A stretch of 48,994 nucleotides of DNA from Pseudomonas sp. UBA4194 (lineage in GTDB: Bacteria > Pseudomonadota > Gammaproteobacteria > Pseudomonadales > Pseudomonadaceae), in assembly GCF_002379585.1 (NCBI RefSeq), contig NZ_DFUE01000056.1, positions 99,747-148,740 on the forward strand, in the 5' to 3' direction. The stretch's first letter is position 1. Each line of letters begins with the position of its first letter. The notes below the pieces were generated by a model that was given only the letters and a program-made list of their open reading frames with translations, searched no databases and had not been told where the DNA came from. Shown piece by piece: positions 32,436 to 41,510 of the stretch. The position numbers and the translations under genes were made by a program.

Positions 32436-33112
32436 ACATCCACCCAGCGGCGCAGCAAGTTGTGGTACGTGCCGGTGAGCTGGATCAGCGATGGATGATC
32501 GGGCACGTCCCGGCTCAATTGCTGGATGGCGGCATCCATCTCGAACAGCAGCGCACGCTGACTGTCCTCACGCACCAGGCTCTGGGTCCAGAAGAAGGAG
32601 GCATAGCGCGCGCCACGACTGACCGCGCGAACCTTGTGCAGGCTGGTGGCGGGATACAACAGCAGATCACCGGCCGGCAATTTCACCTCGCGGGTGCCGA
32701 AGGTGTCCTGGATCACCAGCTCACCACCGTCGTAGTCATCCGGATCACTGAAAAACAGCGTGGAGGAAAGATCGGTGCGCACCCGTTCGACGCTGCCCTT
32801 GGCCTGGCGCACGGCATTGTCGATGTGAAAGTCGAAGTTGCCGCCGGCGGTATAGCAATTGAGCAGCGGCGGGAACACCTTGTTCGGTAACGCCGCCGAC
32901 ATGAACAGCGGGTTGGCCCACAACCGCTCGAGCAGTGCTGCGCCGATTTCCAGCGCCAGGGGATGCCCCTCGGGCAGTTGCAGGTTGTGCTTGGCTTTGG
33001 CCGATTGGTGGCCCGCCGTCAGCTTGCCATCGGCCCAATCGGCTTGCTCCAGGGCCTGGCGAATACGCAGCACCTCATCGGCGGTGAACACGGCGGGAAT
33101 GTGCAGAAGCAT
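32432..33112 (-). CDS. piuC: PKHD-type Fe(II)/2-oxoglutarate hydroxylase PiuC
   Basis: A 226-residue prolyl-4-hydroxylase-like enzyme. The iron-binding facial triad is seen as His-x-Asp in FDFHIDNAV and a distal His in ATSLHKVRAVSRGARYASFF, whose Arg should bind 2-oxoglutarate. PiuC is associated with use of catechol siderophores; the target is unknown. The start at 33112 was chosen over an upstream codon because it leaves a Fur-type site intact and matches homologues. It is translated divergently from piuA and overlaps the Sel1 gene. Confidence 0.92.
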   Translation of the reverse strand: MLLHIPAVFTADEVLRIRQALEQADWADGKLTAGHQSAKAKHNLQLPEGHPLALEIGAALLERLWANPLFMSAALPNKVFPPLLNCYTAGGNFDFHIDNAVRQAKGSVERVRTDLSSTLFFSDPDDYDGGELVIQDTFGTREVKLPAGDLLLYPATSLHKVRAVSRGARYASFFWTQSLVREDSQRALLFEMDAAIQQLSRDVPDHPSLIQLTGTYHNLLRRWVDV

Positions 33113-33141
33113 GATGGCAAATACCGAAGGGCAAAAGGTGG

Positions 33142-33165
33142 CCAATGGTATTGATTCCCATTGCC
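33142..33165 (-). promoter_or_regulatory. Fur box upstream of piuC
   Basis: Read on the minus strand, AATGGGAATCAATACCATT matches about 15 of 19 positions of an AATGATAATCATTATCATT-type Fur core. It is 30-53 bases upstream of the piuC start. Confidence 0.65.
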
Positions 33166-33236
33166 CCTGTATAGGCGACCAATTGTATGTAGACGTACGA
33201 ACTGTCGGGAGAAATTGTAAAGATCGTAAAGGCGAT

Positions 33237-33260
33237 GCAAATAATAATCTGTCTCAATTG
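33237..33260 (+). promoter_or_regulatory. Fur box upstream of piuA
   Basis: GCAAATAATAATCTGTCTCA followed by ATTG agrees at roughly 20 of 25 positions with a GCAAATGATAATAATTCTCA-type Pseudomonas Fur site. It lies about 60 bases before the piuA start. Confidence 0.7.
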
Positions 33261-33319
33261 ATACAAATATGCAGTTACATTATGCTCCGCCGCCTCACAC
33301 CTTGGGGAAGGTTCATATC

Positions 33320-35632
33320 ATGTCGCGCCAAAACACATTCATACCGGTCAGCTCGCCTCGTCTGCTGGCTTCCGCCATCGGCATGGCCATCGGCGCCGCG
33401 TCCGTCTCGCACATGGCACAGGCTGCCGACGACACAGATACCAAAAAGAGCTCGGTATCCCTGGGCGCCACCAGCATCACCGGCGAAGCCGGCCAGGACC
33501 AGACCTCCTACCAGGTAGAAAAGGCGTCTTCGCCCAAATACACCGCACCGCTGGTGGACACGCCACGCTCGGTGACCGTGGTACCGCAGCAGGTGCTCAA
33601 GGACACCGCTGCGCTGAACCTGCAGGATGCCCTGCGCACCGTGCCGGGTATCACGTTCGGTGCCGGCGAAGGCGGCAACCCACAAGGCGATCGGCCTTTC
33701 ATCCGTGGTTTCGACGCTCAAGGCGACACCTACCTGGACGGCGTACGCGATGCAGGCGCCCAGAGCCGGGAAATCTTCGCCGTAGAATCCATCGAGGTCA
33801 GCAAGGGCCCGAACTCCGCCATTGGCGGCCGTGGCGCTGCCGGCGGCACGATCAACCTGGTGAGCAAGAAGGCTCACCTGGGCAATTCTTTCGATGGCGG
33901 CTTCACCTGGGGCTCGGATCAGACCCAGCGCTACACCCTGGATGGCAATTACCAGTTCACCGACACCGCGGCTGGCCGGCTGAACCTGATGAGCCACGAA
34001 AGCAATGTGGCCGGTCGCGACAAGGTCGACTACGACCGCTGGGGCATCGCTCCCTCGCTGGCCTTCGGCCTGGGCACCGACACTCGCGTCAACCTCGATT
34101 ACTACCACATGGAAAGCAATGATCTGCCGGACTCCGGCATTCCATACAGCATTCCTGCCGCGGGTAGCGCCGCACGTACCTCGGCCAATCCGGACAAACC
34201 CAACGACGGCGGCGACAGCAGCAACTTCTACGGCTTGAGCGACCGCGACTTCCGCAAGACGCGCAGCGACATCGCCACCTTTGCCATCGAGCATGACCTG
34301 ACCGACTCGTTGACGATCAAGAACACGCTGCGCCACGGCAACACCCTGCAGGACTATATCCTCACCCAGCCCGATGACAGTCAGCGCAACGTCAACAACG
34401 GCAGTGTCTGGCGCCGGGCCAACACCCGTGTGGGTAACACCGCGACTACCACCAACCAGACCGATCTGTTTGGCGACTTCTATGTAGCCGGCTTCAAGAA
34501 CAGCTTCTCCACGGGCATCGAGTTCACCCGCGAAGAGAGCGACCGCAGTTCCTACACCGTGAACACCGACACCACCCCGCTGACCGCCGCGTCCACCAGC
34601 ACGTGCACGCCGGGCACGATCGTCTCCAGCGGCTACAACTGCACCTCACTGGCCAACCCCAACCCGGATGATCCGTGGAACGGCGCGATCTCGCGCAACT
34701 ATGCCGGGACCGACACCTCCAGCAAGACGCGCGCGATCTATGTGTTCGACACCCTCGAGCTGAGCCCGCAATGGCAGGTGAACGCCGGGTTGCGCTACGA
34801 CCACTTCGAAACCGATTACCGCACCCACACCGCCGTCGGCGCCACCACGGCCAAAGGCGATGACACCAGCGAGTTCGTTACCGGTCAGATCGGCCTGGTC
34901 TGGAAACCCGCCGAAAACGGCAGCATCTACGCCTCCTACGCCACGTCGGCCACACCCCCAGGCTCGATGCTGGGTGAGGGCATCGAAGGCAACCCGCTGG
35001 GCGGCACCCCAGACCGCAGTGGCAACCTGCTGAGCAGCGACCTGGAGCCGGAAGAAACCACCAACTACGAAATCGGCACCAAATGGGACCTGCTCGACCA
35101 GCGGCTCTCGCTGACCGCGGCGATCTTCCGTACCGAAAAAGAAAATACCCGCGTACAGACCAGCACCTTCGGTTACGAGAACGCTGGCAAGACCCGTGTC
35201 GACGGCCTCGAACTGTCGGCATCGGGCAAGATCACCGACCAATGGCAGGTGTTCGCCGGCTATAGCTACCTGGAAGCTCGCGTCGTCGACAACGGCCCAC
35301 TGGGCGCCGCCAATGACGGCAACCAGATGCCCAACACGCCGAACAACAGCGCCAGCCTGTGGACCACGTACGCCCTCACCCCGAAGCTGACGGTCGGCGG
35401 CGGCGCGTTCTACATGGATGACGTGTTCGGCAGCGTGGCCAACACCACCATGGTCGACAGCTACGTGCGCTACGACGCCATGGCCAGCTACAAGATCAGC
35501 AAGAACTTCGATGTCCAGCTCAACGTACAGAACCTGACCGACAAGACCTACTACGACCGGGCCTTCACCACCCACTTTGCCAACCAGGCGGCGGGGCGTA
35601 CCGCGCTGTTGAGCACCAACTTCCACTTCTGA
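33320..35632 (+). CDS. piuA: TonB-dependent catecholate siderophore receptor
   Basis: The 770-residue outer-membrane receptor has a long signal peptide ending near AQA at residue 35, a plug domain with DTPRSVTVVPQQVLKDTAAL and GNPQGDRPFIRGFDAQGDTY, and a 22-strand barrel ending in the terminal-Phe motif LLSTNFHF. It belongs to the Fiu/PiuA group that takes up iron-bound monocatechols and siderophore-linked beta-lactams in P. aeruginosa. A Fur box precedes it and piuC/piuB flank it, so import coupled to ferric reduction is likely. AAGG sits eight bases before ATG 33320. Confidence 0.93.
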   Translation: MSRQNTFIPVSSPRLLASAIGMAIGAASVSHMAQAADDTDTKKSSVSLGATSITGEAGQDQTSYQVEKASSPKYTAPLVDTPRSVTVVPQQVLKDTAALNLQDALRTVPGITFGAGEGGNPQGDRPFIRGFDAQGDTYLDGVRDAGAQSREIFAVESIEVSKGPNSAIGGRGAAGGTINLVSKKAHLGNSFDGGFTWGSDQTQRYTLDGNYQFTDTAAGRLNLMSHESNVAGRDKVDYDRWGIAPSLAFGLGTDTRVNLDYYHMESNDLPDSGIPYSIPAAGSAARTSANPDKPNDGGDSSNFYGLSDRDFRKTRSDIATFAIEHDLTDSLTIKNTLRHGNTLQDYILTQPDDSQRNVNNGSVWRRANTRVGNTATTTNQTDLFGDFYVAGFKNSFSTGIEFTREESDRSSYTVNTDTTPLTAASTSTCTPGTIVSSGYNCTSLANPNPDDPWNGAISRNYAGTDTSSKTRAIYVFDTLELSPQWQVNAGLRYDHFETDYRTHTAVGATTAKGDDTSEFVTGQIGLVWKPAENGSIYASYATSATPPGSMLGEGIEGNPLGGTPDRSGNLLSSDLEPEETTNYEIGTKWDLLDQRLSLTAAIFRTEKENTRVQTSTFGYENAGKTRVDGLELSASGKITDQWQVFAGYSYLEARVVDNGPLGAANDGNQMPNTPNNSASLWTTYALTPKLTVGGGAFYMDDVFGSVANTTMVDSYVRYDAMASYKISKNFDVQLNVQNLTDKTYYDRAFTTHFANQAAGRTALLSTNFHF

Positions 35633-35653
35633 AGATCGCGCATCGATCTTTGC

Positions 35654-35685
35654 GCCCCGCTCACCTTGGTGATGCGGGGCTTTTT
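35654..35685 (+). terminator. Terminator after piuA
   Basis: GCCCCGC/GCGGGGC with an inner TCACC/GGTGA stem, then five T residues. Confidence 0.88.
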
Positions 35686-35765
35686 GTGTGAAGCGCTTGG
35701 GTCATGGGAGTGACGGGCCCCTGCACCGTCATCCCCGGCCCGATAGGCAACACCCAGAAAAGCAC

Positions 35766-35787
35766 CTGAGATTCATTCTCACGATAA
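35766..35787. promoter_or_regulatory. Fur-type box upstream of piuB
   Basis: On the minus strand, GAGAATGAATCTC agrees with the GAGAATGATTATC half of the Fur consensus at 11 of 13 positions. It is about 50 bases before the piuB start. Confidence 0.55.
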
Positions 35788-35836
35788 TCCGGCATAATGC
35801 CGCCCGTCCCACCCAGACCGCATGCCAAGGTGATCC

Positions 35837-38365
35837 GTGTTCAAGAAAGTCCTCTTCCAGTTGCACTGGTTCTTTGGCATCACTGGCGGCCTGGTGCTGG
35901 CCCTGATGGGGATCACTGGCGCCAGCTACTCGTTCGAAGAGGAAATTCTGCGTGCCATCAATCCCCAGTCGCTCACGGTCGATGTGCGCGACACGGGCAT
36001 CCTGCCTGCGGCAGAACTGGTGCGAATCCTGGAGCAACGGCAACACTCCAAGGTCACCGCGCTGCGCATCGACCTGGTCGACGGGCACGCCGCGCGGGTG
36101 TTCTTCACCCCGCCTCCCGGCCAACGGCGCGGGCCGGCAGAGTACTTCGACCCGTACACCGGCGATCTGCAAGGCGACGTGGTGGGCGAAGGTTTTTTCG
36201 ACCTCATGCTCGAACTGCATCGATTCCTGGCCATGGGCGGCACCGGTCGGCAGATCACCGCCGCCTGCACCTTGATGCTGGTGTTCTTCTGCCTCTCGGG
36301 CCTGTACCTGCGCTGGCCCCGCAAAGCCTTGAACTGGAGAGTCTGGCTGACCCTGGATTGGGCCAAGAAAGGCCGAGTCTTCAACTGGGATCTGCACGCA
36401 GTGTTCGGTACCTGGTGCCTGCTGTTCTACCTCCTGGCCGCGCTTACCGGCCTGACCTGGTCGTATCAATGGTTCGGCAACGCGGTCAATCAATTACTCT
36501 CCGATGCCCCGGCCGCGACCAAGCGGGGTGAACGGCGCCCGCCATCGGCAACCGATGTGCCGCCAACCGTGGACTACGACGCCGTGTGGTCGACCATCCG
36601 CAACACCGCTGGCCCTGAGCTGAGCCTGGTCAATCTGCGCCTGCCCCCCAATGCCGCACAGCCGGCCACAGTGTTCTACCTGCTCAAGGATTCACCCCAC
36701 GACCGCGCATTCGGCGTCATCAACCTGGACCCCACCACCGGGACCCTCAAGGATGTGCAGCGCTACGAAGACAAGTCTTTCAAAGCCCAATTGCTCACCA
36801 GCATCTATGCGCTGCACGTAGGCAGTTACTTCGGCCTGGTCGGGCGCATCCTGATGATGCTTGCCAGCCTGACCATGCCATTGTTCCTGATCACAGGCTG
36901 GCTGCTGTACCTGGACCGGCGCGCCAAGAAGCGCCAGGTGCGCCTGGCCCGTGCCGAGCTTGGCCAGCCCCTGAGCGATCAGCCGGCCTGGCTGATCGGT
37001 TTCGCCAGCCAGAGCGGCTTCGCCGAGCGCCTGGCCTGGCAGACCGCCGGGCAGTTGCAGGCGGCGGGCCAGGCAGTGCGCGTGCAGGCCCTGGCCAGCC
37101 TGGATGCGGCTGACCTGCGCGAGGCCCGCAGGGCCCTGTTTGTGGTCAGCACCTTTGGTGACGGCGAAGCCCCGGACAGTGCTCGGCGTTTCGAGCGCAA
37201 GGTGCTGGGGCAGCCCGGGGCACTGGACGGGCTGAGCTATGGCCTGCTGGCCCTGGGCGACCGGCAATACGCACAGTTTTGCGGCTTCGCTCGGCGCTTG
37301 GACACCTGGCTGATCGGCCAGGGCGCCCACGGGCTGTTCGCCCCGGTGGAAGTGGACAACGACGATCCAGCCGCCTTGCAGCATTGGCAACAGCAACTGG
37401 GCCACCTGACCGGTGTAGCGCCCCAAGGGCTGTGGCAAGCCCCGACCTTCGCCCACTGGACCCTGACCCGACGCCAATGGTTGAACCCCGGCAGCCAGGG
37501 TGCGCCGGTTTACCTGATCGGCCTGCACAACACCGAGCACCCGGCCTGGGAAGCGGGTGACCTGGTCGATATCCTGCCGCGTAACAGCGCCCAGAGCGTC
37601 ACTCAACTGCTTCAAGGCCTGGGTCTGGATACCGAGGCCCGCGTCCAGGTCGACGGTCTCAGCGAAACGCTTGGCCAGGCCCTGGCCAGCCGGCACCTGC
37701 CCCAAAGCCGTGAGCACCTGGTGGGCCTGCACGCCCAGGCGCTGGTCGACGCACTCATTCCCATCACGGCCCGTGAATACTCCATCGCTTCGATCCCGGA
37801 AGATGGCAGCCTGGAGCTTATCGTGCGTCAGGAACGTCACGCCGACGGTAGTCTGGGCCTCGGCTCAGGTTGGCTCACCGAGCATGCGCCGGTAGAGGGT
37901 GCGATCAGCGTGCGACTGCACCGCAACAGCGGTTTCCACCTGCCAGAGCAAGACCTTCCCGTCATCCTGCTGGGCAACGGCACGGGCCTGGCGGGCCTGC
38001 GCAGCCTGCTCAAGCAACGCATTGCCCAGGGCCAGCGGCGTAACTGGCTGCTGTTCGGCGAACGCAATCAGGCCCATGACTACTACTGCCGTCAAGAGCT
38101 TGAAAGCTGGCTGCGAACCGGCGAGCTGGCACGCCTGGACCTGGCATTCTCCCGTGATCAGGCAACCAGGATCTACGTTCAGGACCGCTTGCGCGAGGCG
38201 GCTGAGGAACTGAAGCACTGGCTTGCCGACGGCGCCGTGATCTATGTCTGCGGCAGCCTGGAAGGGATGGCGAGCGGTGTGGATCAGGCGTTGCTGGATA
38301 TTCTGGGGGCTGATGGGGTTGAGGGGTTGCTGGAGAGCGGGCGGTATCGGCGGGATGTTTATTGA
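35837..38365 (+). CDS. piuB: PepSY / flavoprotein reductase PiuB
   Basis: The 842-residue inner-membrane protein has an N-terminal PepSY-associated transmembrane part (about 1-370, four membrane segments such as FGITGGLVLALMGITGASYS), a flavodoxin-like FMN domain (GFASQSGFAERLAWQTAGQL, VVSTFGDGEAPDSARRF; about 385-530) and a C-terminal ferredoxin-NADP reductase-type domain with YSIASIPEDGSLELIVR and VILLGNGTGLAGLRSLLKQR. It would move electrons from NADPH across the membrane, likely reducing siderophore-bound iron in the periplasm. The start is GTG 35837 with AAGG six bases before it. Confidence 0.92.
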   Translation: MFKKVLFQLHWFFGITGGLVLALMGITGASYSFEEEILRAINPQSLTVDVRDTGILPAAELVRILEQRQHSKVTALRIDLVDGHAARVFFTPPPGQRRGPAEYFDPYTGDLQGDVVGEGFFDLMLELHRFLAMGGTGRQITAACTLMLVFFCLSGLYLRWPRKALNWRVWLTLDWAKKGRVFNWDLHAVFGTWCLLFYLLAALTGLTWSYQWFGNAVNQLLSDAPAATKRGERRPPSATDVPPTVDYDAVWSTIRNTAGPELSLVNLRLPPNAAQPATVFYLLKDSPHDRAFGVINLDPTTGTLKDVQRYEDKSFKAQLLTSIYALHVGSYFGLVGRILMMLASLTMPLFLITGWLLYLDRRAKKRQVRLARAELGQPLSDQPAWLIGFASQSGFAERLAWQTAGQLQAAGQAVRVQALASLDAADLREARRALFVVSTFGDGEAPDSARRFERKVLGQPGALDGLSYGLLALGDRQYAQFCGFARRLDTWLIGQGAHGLFAPVEVDNDDPAALQHWQQQLGHLTGVAPQGLWQAPTFAHWTLTRRQWLNPGSQGAPVYLIGLHNTEHPAWEAGDLVDILPRNSAQSVTQLLQGLGLDTEARVQVDGLSETLGQALASRHLPQSREHLVGLHAQALVDALIPITAREYSIASIPEDGSLELIVRQERHADGSLGLGSGWLTEHAPVEGAISVRLHRNSGFHLPEQDLPVILLGNGTGLAGLRSLLKQRIAQGQRRNWLLFGERNQAHDYYCRQELESWLRTGELARLDLAFSRDQATRIYVQDRLREAAEELKHWLADGAVIYVCGSLEGMASGVDQALLDILGADGVEGLLESGRYRRDVY

Positions 38366-38406
38366 GGGGCTAAGCGAGGGTGGTTTGGGGGAGTGGGTAG
38401 GAGGGG

Positions 38407-38432
38407 GACGCGGCTTACGCCGCTGCTACGGG
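38407..38432. repeat. REP palindrome, GGCTTACGCC family
   Basis: GACGCGGCTTACGCCGCTGC plus TACGGG. The same sequence recurs at 41486-41510 and inverted at 41421-41445. Confidence 0.8.
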
Positions 38433-38479
38433 AACCGCGCCCGGGTTGACCGCGGCACGGTTCGTCGAGCCGTTTACAA

Positions 38480-38761
38480 TTACTTGTTGACGGAATCGGT
38501 CAGCACTTTGGCTGGGACGAACTTGACGACTTTCTTGGCAGCGATTTCGATGGCAGCGCCAGTCGAAGGGTTGCGGCCGGTACGGGCTGGACGCTCGGTG
38601 ATTTTCAGCTTGCCGATACCTGGCAGGGTGATTTCGCTGCCATTTTCCAATTGATCGGCAACGATCTGGCCCAGCTGCTCGATGGCGTTACGCGCGGTAG
38701 TCTTTGGCGCGTCGATAGCTTCAGCGATATCGGCGATCAGTTGGTCTTTGGTTAATGCCAT
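38480..38761 (-). CDS. hupN: DNA-binding protein HU (HupN type)
   Basis: The 93-residue histone-like protein bends DNA as a dimer. It starts MALTKDQLIADIAEAIDAPK and carries the beta-arm motif RPARTGRNPSTGAAIEIAAK. Adjacency to yejK and the sequence resemble HupN of P. putida, one of three HU genes there. GGAAGG precedes the ATG. It diverges from yejK across a 412-base region. Confidence 0.93.
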   Translation of the reverse strand: MALTKDQLIADIAEAIDAPKTTARNAIEQLGQIVADQLENGSEITLPGIGKLKITERPARTGRNPSTGAAIEIAAKKVVKFVPAKVLTDSVNK

Positions 38762-39173
38762 GGTGGTGTACCTTCCCTATCAAATTCAATTGGATTGCAG
38801 AGTGCAGCGTCTGTCATCGAGCCGGGCCTGCACGTGAGGCCGGGGCTCGTGTTTCGGTCATGCCAATCGCCAATGGTAGATGCACAAAAAGGCGTTTGGT
38901 TCGACGCGAAAGCCGCCCACTGCGGGCTTTACGGCCTCGTGGGCCGCAAGACCGGGCAAAACTAGCACAGAGCCAGACAAATATCCGCCACTAGCTGGGC
39001 ATTTGTTCAGGTTTATCATGGGATTGGCCGAAAAATGGAAGATTTCGTCGTTTCAGCTGCGCCAACAGGCCCCGATAAGCCTGCAAATGCCCATCTACGT
39101 TACACTTGGCGCCTTTGCCGGGCGGCCAGCCACACGCCGTCGCGCATGCCCTTTTGACCCAGCCGAGAAGCCC
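38762..39173. promoter_or_regulatory. 412-base divergent control region of hupN and yejK
   Basis: No gene is visible. Two hairpins stand out: CGAGCC/GGCTCG with inner GGCCT/AGGCC at 38818-38849, and AAAGCC/GGCTTT at 38909-38930. Both lie in the hupN leader half. No strong sigma-70 promoter could be assigned. Confidence 0.5.
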
Positions 39174-40181
39174 ATGCCGATCCGTCATTGCATCGTCCAC
39201 CTGATCGACAAGAAACCCGACGGCACCCCAGCCGTGCTCCACGCGCGTGACAGCGAACTGGCCGAGTCCGCCGCCATCGAGAACCTGCTCGCCGACCTCA
39301 ACGACAGCTACAACGCCAAGCAAGGCAAGGCCTGGGGGTTCTTCCACGCCGAGTCCGGCGCGCATCCGTTCAGCGGCTGGCTCAAGGAATACCTGGACGA
39401 AGGCACCGACTTCACCGCCTTCAGCCGGGTCGCGGTGGAGCACCTGCAGAAGCTGATGGAGGAATCGAACCTGTCCACCGGCGGGCATATTCTGTTTGCC
39501 CATTATCAGCAGGGCATGACCGATTACCTGGCCATCGCGCTGCTGCACCACAGCGAGGGCGTGGCGGTCACTTCGGAACTGGACGTCATGCCGTCGCGGC
39601 ACCTGGACCTGGGTCAGTTACACCTGGCAGCGCGCATCAACCTGTCCGAATGGCAGAACAACAAACAGTCCAAGCAGTACATTTCGTTCATCAAAGGCAA
39701 GAATGGCAAGAAAGTCTCGGAGTACTTCCGCGACTTCATCGGCTGCCAGGAAGGCGTCGACGGCCCGGGGGAAACCCGTACGCTGCTCAAGGCGTTCAGC
39801 GACTTCGTCGAGAGCGAGGACCTGCCCGAAGAAGCCGCCCGCGAGAAAACCCAGACATTGGTGGAATACGCCACCAGCCAGACCAAGATGGGCGAGCCGG
39901 TGACCTTGCAGGAGCTATCCGGGTTGATCGACGAAGAGCGTCCGCGGGCGTTTTACGACCACATTCGCAACAAGGACTACGGCCTGTCCCCGGAAATCCC
40001 GGCTGACAAACGCACACTCAACCAGTTTCGCCGTTTCACCGGCCGTGCCGAAGGGCTGTCGATCAGCTTCGAAGCACACCTGCTGGGCTCCAAGATCGAA
40101 TACGACGAGGAGGCCGGCACCCTGATCATCAAGGGCCTGCCCACCCAACTCACCGACCAGCTCAAGCGGCGCAAGGACTGA
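39174..40181 (+). CDS. yejK: Nucleoid-associated protein YejK
   Basis: The 335-residue protein matches the YejK/NdpA family, which binds chromosomal DNA and persists through the nucleoid. It starts MPIRHCIVHLIDKKPDGTPA; GRAEGLSISFEAHLLG and the C-terminal IIKGLPTQLTDQLKRRK are conserved. Length matches E. coli YejK (335). GAGAAG lies just before ATG 39174. Pairing with an HU gene in a divergent unit suggests shared control of nucleoid proteins. Confidence 0.94.
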   Translation: MPIRHCIVHLIDKKPDGTPAVLHARDSELAESAAIENLLADLNDSYNAKQGKAWGFFHAESGAHPFSGWLKEYLDEGTDFTAFSRVAVEHLQKLMEESNLSTGGHILFAHYQQGMTDYLAIALLHHSEGVAVTSELDVMPSRHLDLGQLHLAARINLSEWQNNKQSKQYISFIKGKNGKKVSEYFRDFIGCQEGVDGPGETRTLLKAFSDFVESEDLPEEAAREKTQTLVEYATSQTKMGEPVTLQELSGLIDEERPRAFYDHIRNKDYGLSPEIPADKRTLNQFRRFTGRAEGLSISFEAHLLGSKIEYDEEAGTLIIKGLPTQLTDQLKRRKD

Positions 40182-40186
40182 CACCG

Positions 40187-40403
40187 CCTTCGCGGCTGTA
40201 CGCGGCTCCTACAGGGTGCACGCGGCGGTGGGGCTGATGGCCCCTTCGCGGCTGTACGCCGCTCCTACGGGGTGCACGCGGCGGTGGGCTGACGGGCCCC
40301 TTCGCGGCTGTACGCCGCTCCTACAGGGGTGTGCGCGGCGCGGGGTACGTGCTATGGGGGAACACGATTCCCCTGTAGGAGCGGCGTGAAGCCGCGAAGG
40401 GGC
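40187..40403. repeat. REP array: three direct copies with 56-bp period plus one inverted
   Basis: CCTTCGCGGCTGTACGC starts at 40187, 40243 and 40299, exactly 56 bases apart, and an inverted copy lies at 40371-40403. The spacer GGTGCACGCGGCGGTGGG is duplicated with the REP in the first two units. Confidence 0.85.
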
Positions 40404-40420
40404 CTTCAGCACCGCACATC

Positions 40421-40456
40421 ACTCACTGCTTCACCACCACTCACTGCTTCACCACC
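40421..40456. repeat. 18-bp perfect tandem duplication spanning the GST stop codon
   Basis: ACTCACTGCTTCACCACC occurs twice back to back. The second copy holds the stop codon and last codons (VVKQ) of the minus-strand glutathione S-transferase gene. Confidence 0.85.
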
Positions 40457-41376
40457 GCAAACCCCACCCGCGGAAAGTGTACGTGGACCTCGCCTGCACG
40501 CTCGTCGACGCGCTTGAGAATCAACGCCTCCACCCCTGCAAACACCAACTCCCCCTGCACCGGGTCAACACCGTAATCCACTGCCGAAATCGCCACGCGA
40601 TCGCCGGCCTTCAACCCGTTGAGGTCTTCGAAACGCTCATCCGGCAAGGCCGCCGGCGACGCCTCTTTGGCGATGGCAATGGCATCCTCGGCACTCAGCT
40701 CACTGTAGGTCCCGTGCCCGAAGCCCAGCACACGGCCCAACCAGGCATGGATGGCCGGATAGGCGTCCACCAACGGCGATGTCACCGGCGTGCCCTTGAG
40801 GAACCACAGCGGATGGGCCATGGCAAAGTCGGCCAACGATGCTGCGCCGAACAGATAGTCCCCCTCCTCGCGCTGCAATTGCTGCTCCAGCCGCGCCATG
40901 AACGTAGGCCACTGGTGTTTGGCCTGTTCGGCGGACAGGCGCGTGGCGCTGCCGCCCTGGAACAATGCCATGCGATCGGCCATGAACGCCTTCACCGCCT
41001 CCGGGGGCAGCCTGGCGAAACGCACCGCCACGGATTCCGGTTGGAACACCAGGCTTACGGCATGCTGGAACAACACCGAGTCGGCCCACGCAGCAAACGT
41101 GGCAACAGTCAACTCCTGCCCCTCGGGCAGAAACGCCGGCAGCGCTTTTTCCTGTTCCAGGCGCCGGGCAATCATGGCCGTATCACAATAGATGTCCGCA
41201 CCCACCTGCAACACCGGTGTCTTGCGATAACCACCGGTCAAGGCAGTCAAGTCGGGTTTGGGCATGATCGGCGAGATCAGCACCGAACGCCACGCCAGCC
41301 CCTTGAAGCCAAGCATCAGGCGCGCTTTTTCGGCAAACGGCGAGGTGGGATAGTGATGCAGGATCAAATCAGACAT
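40441..41376 (-). CDS. Glutathione S-transferase family protein
   Basis: A 311-residue protein with an N-terminal thioredoxin-like GST domain (LILHHYPTSPFAEKARLMLG; about 1-80, catalytic Ser or Tyr region near residue 10) and a helical C-domain to about 220. It continues 70-80 residues beyond usual GSTs with an extra domain ending HVHFPRVGFAVVKQ. Substrate is unknown. GGAG lies five bases before ATG 41376. Its stop codon lies in a duplicated 18-bp unit next to a REP array, implying recent local rearrangement. Confidence 0.88.
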   Translation of the reverse strand: MSDLILHHYPTSPFAEKARLMLGFKGLAWRSVLISPIMPKPDLTALTGGYRKTPVLQVGADIYCDTAMIARRLEQEKALPAFLPEGQELTVATFAAWADSVLFQHAVSLVFQPESVAVRFARLPPEAVKAFMADRMALFQGGSATRLSAEQAKHQWPTFMARLEQQLQREEGDYLFGAASLADFAMAHPLWFLKGTPVTSPLVDAYPAIHAWLGRVLGFGHGTYSELSAEDAIAIAKEASPAALPDERFEDLNGLKAGDRVAISAVDYGVDPVQGELVFAGVEALILKRVDERAGEVHVHFPRVGFAVVKQ

Positions 41377-41420
41377 ATCAGCTCCAGCGGGCGATGGAAA
41401 AGCCACAGCTTAGCCCAAAC

Positions 41421-41510
41421 CCGTAGCAGCGACGTAAGCCCCGTCCCCCCCGACATGGTGTATCTGACAGAATCCGGTAGCGCTGGACGCGGCTTACGCC
41501 GCTGCTACGG
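41421..41510. repeat. Inverted pair of REP elements (REPIN-like)
   Basis: CCGTAGCAGCGACGTAAGCC (41421-41440, continuing to 41445) and GACGCGGCTTACGCCGCTGC (41486-41505, then TACGG) are inverted copies of one REP 40 bases apart, the form seen in REP doublets that move by RAYT transposases. Confidence 0.75.

Noticed and set aside
40187..40403. Regular repeats considered as a CRISPR array
   Set aside because: The 56-bp units have spacers that are copies of each other, the repeat is a REP palindrome, and no cas gene is near.
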